Positions 6,484 to 8,680 of a DNA stretch of 8,680 nt are shown piece by piece. This DNA comes from Chloroflexota bacterium (GTDB lineage Bacteria > Chloroflexota > Dehalococcoidia > DSTF01 > JACRBR01). Both the position numbers and the translations under genes were made by a program. Below the pieces are notes generated by a model. The model saw only the letters and a list, made by a program, of their open reading frames with translations, had not been told where the DNA came from and did no database searches. Location of the stretch: contig JACRBR010000018.1 of the NCBI GenBank assembly GCA_016213125.1, positions 1 to 8,680 on the forward strand, in the 5' to 3' direction. The first letter of the stretch is position 1; the number at the start of each line of letters is the position of its first letter.

Positions 6484-7053
6484 ATGCGACAGCTCTACCT
6501 CGTCCGCCACGCGACCCCTGCCGTCCAGCCCAACGTCCCCGCCATCGAGTGGCCGCTCGCCGACCGCGGCATCGAGGAGGCGCGCGCGCTCGCGGAAATC
6601 GCGCGCGCGTGGGACCTGCGCGCCGTCTACGCCTCCCGCGAACCCAAGGCGCAGTCCACCGCCCTCATCATCGCCGAGCCCTCGCTCCTCCCCGTGCATG
6701 TCGTCGACGGCTTCGAGGAACTCCGCATCGACCACTGGATCGGCAACTCCGACGAGTTCGGCGATACCGTCCGCGAGATCCTCGCGCAGCCCGCCCTAAG
6801 CCTGCGGGGCGCCGAGCGCGCCGAGACCGCCGCCGAGCGTTTCGCCTCGGCTATCCGCATCGTCGAGCAGGGGCCATTCCCGGCTGCCGCCGTCACCCAC
6901 GGCCGGGTTCTTAGCGCCTGGCTCGGCGCGACGCTCCAGCTTGAGGATCCCTTCGCGCTCTGGCGCTCCATCCCGATGCCCGGCTGGACGCGCCTCGACC
7001 TGGACCGCCTGGAACCCGGCATCCCGCCCGCATTCCACTCGGAAGCGCCCTGA
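6484..7053 (+). CDS. Histidine phosphatase (phosphoglycerate mutase-like) family protein
   Basis: 189 residues starting at ATG 6484, two bases after the membrane-protein stop. A longer open frame extends back to 5464, but that part overlaps the membrane protein and is not coding. The phosphohistidine motif LVRHAT (6-11, nucleophile His9) and the second histidine motif VTHG (137-140, His139) are intact, and FEELRIDHW (77-85) supplies the likely acid. The pocket motif usually written S-x-x-x-R-A-x-x-T reads SREPKAQSTA (51-60), with Lys55 for Arg. The family includes sugar-phosphate, nucleotide and protein phosphatases as well as mutases, and the substrate cannot be told from sequence. A GGGAAG at 6467-6472 is a possible but distant ribosome-binding site; translational coupling is likely. 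Coupling to the membrane protein hints at a shared role. Confidence 0.92.
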   Translation: MRQLYLVRHATPAVQPNVPAIEWPLADRGIEEARALAEIARAWDLRAVYASREPKAQSTALIIAEPSLLPVHVVDGFEELRIDHWIGNSDEFGDTVREILAQPALSLRGAERAETAAERFASAIRIVEQGPFPAAAVTHGRVLSAWLGATLQLEDPFALWRSIPMPGWTRLDLDRLEPGIPPAFHSEAP

Positions 7054-7054
7054 A

Positions 7055-7083
7055 TTGCCCGGGGGCCGGGCTCCCGCTATCCT
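7055..7083 (+). promoter_or_regulatory. Probable promoter of rplS, nearly leaderless
   Basis: TTGCCC (7055-7060) and TATCCT (7078-7083) lie 17 bases apart, each matching four of six consensus positions. The predicted transcription start, about 7089-7091, is within a few bases of the rplS ATG at 7093, and there is no Shine-Dalgarno. The spacer contains a small inverted repeat, GCCCGG-GGG-CCGGGC (7057-7071), overlapping the -35 box. Confidence 0.45.
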
Positions 7084-7092
7084 TGTCGGGTT

Positions 7093-7437
7093 ATGGACGT
7101 CAGCAACCTTATCGAACGCACAGAGAACACCAGCGTCGAAGGCTTCGGCCCCGGCGACACCGTCAAGGTGAGCGCCAAGGTCGTCGAGGGCGAGCGCGAG
7201 CGCACGCAGGTCTTCGAGGGCGTCGTCATCCGCAAGAACAAGGGCGGCGCCGGTGCCAACTTCACCGTCCGCCGCATCGCCCACGGCGTCGGCGTGGAGC
7301 GCACCTTCAACCTGCTCTCCCCCCGCCTCGAGAAGGTCCAGGTGGTCCGCCGCGGCAAGGTCCGCCGCTCCCGCCTCTACTACCTCCGCGGCCTCACGGG
7401 CAAAGCCGCCCGCATCACCGAGAAGGCCCGCACCTAG
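7093..7437 (+). CDS. rplS: Large ribosomal subunit protein bL19
   Basis: 114 residues, the standard length of L19, which lies at the interface of the 30S and 50S subunits. The whole chain follows the family pattern: GPGDTVKVSAKVVEGERERTQ in the first third, FEGVVIRKNKGG in the middle, FTVRRIAHGVGVERTFNLLSP, then RRGKVRRSRLYYLRGLTGKAARI near the end. The ATG is the only sensible start. The gene does not have its usual partners rpsP, rimM and trmD next to it here; instead it stands alone with its own likely promoter, between a histidine phosphatase and priA. Near-leaderless initiation is suggested by the -10 box nine bases before the ATG. Confidence 0.98.
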   Translation: MDVSNLIERTENTSVEGFGPGDTVKVSAKVVEGERERTQVFEGVVIRKNKGGAGANFTVRRIAHGVGVERTFNLLSPRLEKVQVVRRGKVRRSRLYYLRGLTGKAARITEKART

Positions 7438-7497
7438 CAAGCTGTTGAGAAAGCCGCTCTTGCGGGTGCGAGTCGCCGCACTCCTCTGAACGCGACC

Positions 7498-7523
7498 GCG
7501 CGGGCTGAAAGCCCGCGCTGCGG
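7498..7523 (-). repeat. REP-like hairpin between rplS and priA
   Basis: Plus strand: GCGCGGGCT (7498-7506), loop GAA, AGCCCGCGC (7510-7518), a perfect 9-bp stem, followed by TGCGG. On the minus strand the leading tetranucleotide is GCAG, one base away from the GTAG head of the copy at 5492-5515. It is not followed by a T-run, so a simple intrinsic terminator is unlikely. Confidence 0.55.
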
Positions 7524-7552
7524 TGTCCGGCCTGACCGCGAAGTATCATCCG

Positions 7553-7572
7553 GGGAAGGCAGCCGCCTTCCC
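7553..7572 (+). repeat. Hairpin in the priA leader
   Basis: GGGAAGGC (7553-7560), loop AGCC, GCCTTCCC (7565-7572) form a perfect 8-bp stem. A TATCAT -10-like box (7544-7549, five of six consensus positions) lies just before it, so an mRNA from there would start within the first arm. No good -35 is seen. It could be a leader structure or another repeat copy. Confidence 0.35.
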
Positions 7573-7602
7573 GCTTTGCGTCCGCGAACTCCAGAGGCGC
7601 TG

Positions 7603-8680
7603 ATGCCCGCCACCGCCCGCCCATCGCTTGCAGCACGGCTCGGCGCCGCTGACGAGGCACACGCTCTGCCGCGCCGGTACGCCGAGGTCGCCGTCAACTC
7701 CACCTTCCCCTCGCGCCAGACCTTCAGCTACGGCGTCCCCGCCGGCCTCGACGCGCGGCCCGGCATGGCCGCGTACGTCCCCTTCGGCCGCCTCACGCTG
7801 CAGGGCGTCATCACCGAGGTTCACGACACCCCCGTCTTCGCCGAGCCGGAGAAGATCCGTGACATCCGCTCGCTCATCGGCGACGCGCCGTTGCTCGACA
7901 ACGACCGCCTTGCCCTGGCGAAGTGGATCGCCGGCGAGTACCTCGCCCCCGTGTTCGACGCGGTGGCGTTGTTCCTGCCGCCGGGGTTCGAGCGCAAGCC
8001 GCAGACCATCGTGACGTCGCTGGTCGAGCCCGGCGAAGTCGACGCCCTCAACCTCCCCCCGCGCCTCCGCGACACCCTCGCCGCCGTCGCCGCTGACTCC
8101 CCCACCGTCCTCGACTCCCCGAAGGAGCACCCCTCCCTTCCTACTGATCTCCCTCCCCGCCAGCGGGGAGGGCCGGGGTGGGGTAATCTCGCCGCCCTCG
8201 AGAAGCGCGGCCTCATCTCGCGCGAGTACGTCCTCGCGCGCCCGAAAGTCGGTCCGAAGTCCATCGACGTCGCCGCGCTCGCCGTCACGCTCGACGACGC
8301 CCTCGCCCGCATCGCCGCCGCCGAGGCCCCGAAACGCTCCCGCCGCGCCGCCGTGCTCGAACGTCTCCTCGACACCGACACAGTGCCCGCGACTGAAGCC
8401 GCGAAGCTCGCCGGGAGCAACGCCAACCTGGACCGCCTCGTCCGTGCGGGCATCGTCCGCCGCGACGGCGACGCCGTCACGCTCGCCGTCACGCGTTCGG
8501 CCGCACAGCGCGAGATCGACGCGCTCACTCATACGCGGCGGGCGGCGCAGGCAGAGGCGATCGTGCGGGCGCTCGGCGGCGAGAGGGCGCAGCAGGCTGC
8601 GCCCCTACCGTCGCTACGCGCGGACTTGCGCGTAGACACCGCTACCGTCCGGTGGCTGGCTTCGATCGGCGCGGTGGCGA
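7603..8680 (+). CDS. priA: PriA, primosomal replication-restart protein (N-terminal part, runs off right edge)
   Basis: The frame is open from ATG 7603 through the window end (359 codons). PriA is a 3'-to-5' helicase that recognises abandoned replication forks and reloads the replisome. The 3'-DNA-binding domain is clear: RYAEVAVNSTFPSRQTFSYGV (25-45), YVPFGRLTLQGVI (58-70) and LALAKWIAGEYLAPVFDAVALFLPPG (103-128). Winged-helix-like segments follow (LAALEKRGLISREY, 196-209; LDRLVRAGIVRRDG near 276-289). The helicase Walker motifs lie beyond the edge. AGAGG at 7593-7597, five bases before the ATG, supports this start, although about 24 residues precede the conserved region. Two palindromic blocks sit inside the frame (8137-8187 and 8585-8608), with codons ending in A or T unlike the rest of the gene. 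They suggest in-frame repeat insertions. Confidence 0.93.
   Translation, partial: MPATARPSLAARLGAADEAHALPRRYAEVAVNSTFPSRQTFSYGVPAGLDARPGMAAYVPFGRLTLQGVITEVHDTPVFAEPEKIRDIRSLIGDAPLLDNDRLALAKWIAGEYLAPVFDAVALFLPPGFERKPQTIVTSLVEPGEVDALNLPPRLRDTLAAVAADSPTVLDSPKEHPSLPTDLPPRQRGGPGWGNLAALEKRGLISREYVLARPKVGPKSIDVAALAVTLDDALARIAAAEAPKRSRRAAVLERLLDTDTVPATEAAKLAGSNANLDRLVRAGIVRRDGDAVTLAVTRSAAQREIDALTHTRRAAQAEAIVRALGGERAQQAAPLPSLRADLRVDTATVRWLASIGAVA
8137..8187 (+). repeat. Palindromic repeat block inserted in frame in priA
   Basis: CCCTCCCCGC (8151-8160), loop CA, GCGGGGAGGG (8163-8172) form a perfect 10-bp stem followed by CCGGGGTGGGG. The surrounding 51 bases (codons 179-195) use CTT, CCT, ACT, GAT, GGT and AAT codons, which are rare in the flanking gene. 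Removing them joins KEHPS directly to LAALEKRGL, a normal PriA winged-helix sequence. Confidence 0.65.
8585..8608 (-). repeat. Second REP-like hairpin inside priA, with GTAG head
   Basis: GGGCGCAGC (8585-8593), loop AG, GCTGCGCCC (8596-8604), then CTAC (8605-8608). On the minus strand it is GTAG followed directly by a 9-bp-stem hairpin, like the copy at 5492-5515. It encodes ERAQQAAPL in PriA (327-335), a region expected to be a variable linker. Confidence 0.6.
8614..8635. repeat. Inverted repeat with CTAC/GTAG ends in priA
   Basis: CTACGCGC (8614-8621) and GCGCGTAG (8628-8635) are perfect inverted arms of 8 bp around GGACTT. It follows the hairpin at 8585-8608 by five bases. The encoded residues (LRADLRVD) fit a normal PriA helix, so this may be chance within coding sequence. 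Confidence 0.35.

Noticed and set aside
7546..8532. 328-codon minus-strand frame opposite priA
   Set aside because: Composition is typical of an antisense shadow, and the plus frame has clear PriA homology.

Overview
The window is GC-rich bacterial chromosome with third codon positions almost saturated with G or C. Gene content is core housekeeping: Sec translocase accessory subunits, peptide deformylase, ribosomal protein L19 and primosomal helicase PriA. I see no phage, IS or plasmid gene, and no CRISPR array or tRNA. Protein sequence style, possible leaderless starts and many palindromic intergenic repeats fit an uncultured Chloroflexota (Dehalococcoidia/SAR202-like) genome. That placement is an inference from pattern, not a proven assignment.

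Layout. Bases 1-4689 are read leftwards (minus strand): a DinB-like protein (4183-4689), def (3589-4110), a CCA-adding enzyme/poly(A) polymerase-type nucleotidyltransferase with an HD domain (2039-3546, broken by a one-base frameshift near 2638), yajC, secD and the first codons of secF, which runs off the left edge. From the nucleotidyltransferase to secF the genes overlap by 1-8 bases and look like one translationally coupled operon. A 126-bp divergent intergenic region (4690-4815) carries promoter signals for both directions and an 11-bp direct repeat. Bases 4816-8680 are read rightwards: an Fe-S uracil-DNA glycosylase (4816-5439), an unrecognised eight-helix membrane protein (5630-6481), a histidine phosphatase 2 bp behind it (6484-7053), rplS (7093-7437) and the N-terminal half of priA (7603 to the right edge).

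How the genes relate: YajC, SecD and SecF form the membrane complex that uses the proton-motive force to help SecYEG protein export. Def trims formyl from new proteins, L19 sits at the ribosomal subunit interface, and the glycosylase and PriA serve DNA repair and replication restart. No single pathway unites them.

The most unusual content lies in repeats. REP-like hairpins, most with a GTAG/CTAC edge, occur after udg, after rplS and twice inside the priA reading frame. One 51-bp palindrome-bearing block looks like an in-frame insertion into PriA. Degenerate heptamer (7-bp period) pyrimidine-rich repeats fill two intergenic gaps. No gene-free stretch exceeds about 190 bp. I did not find evidence for a wholly new multi-gene system.
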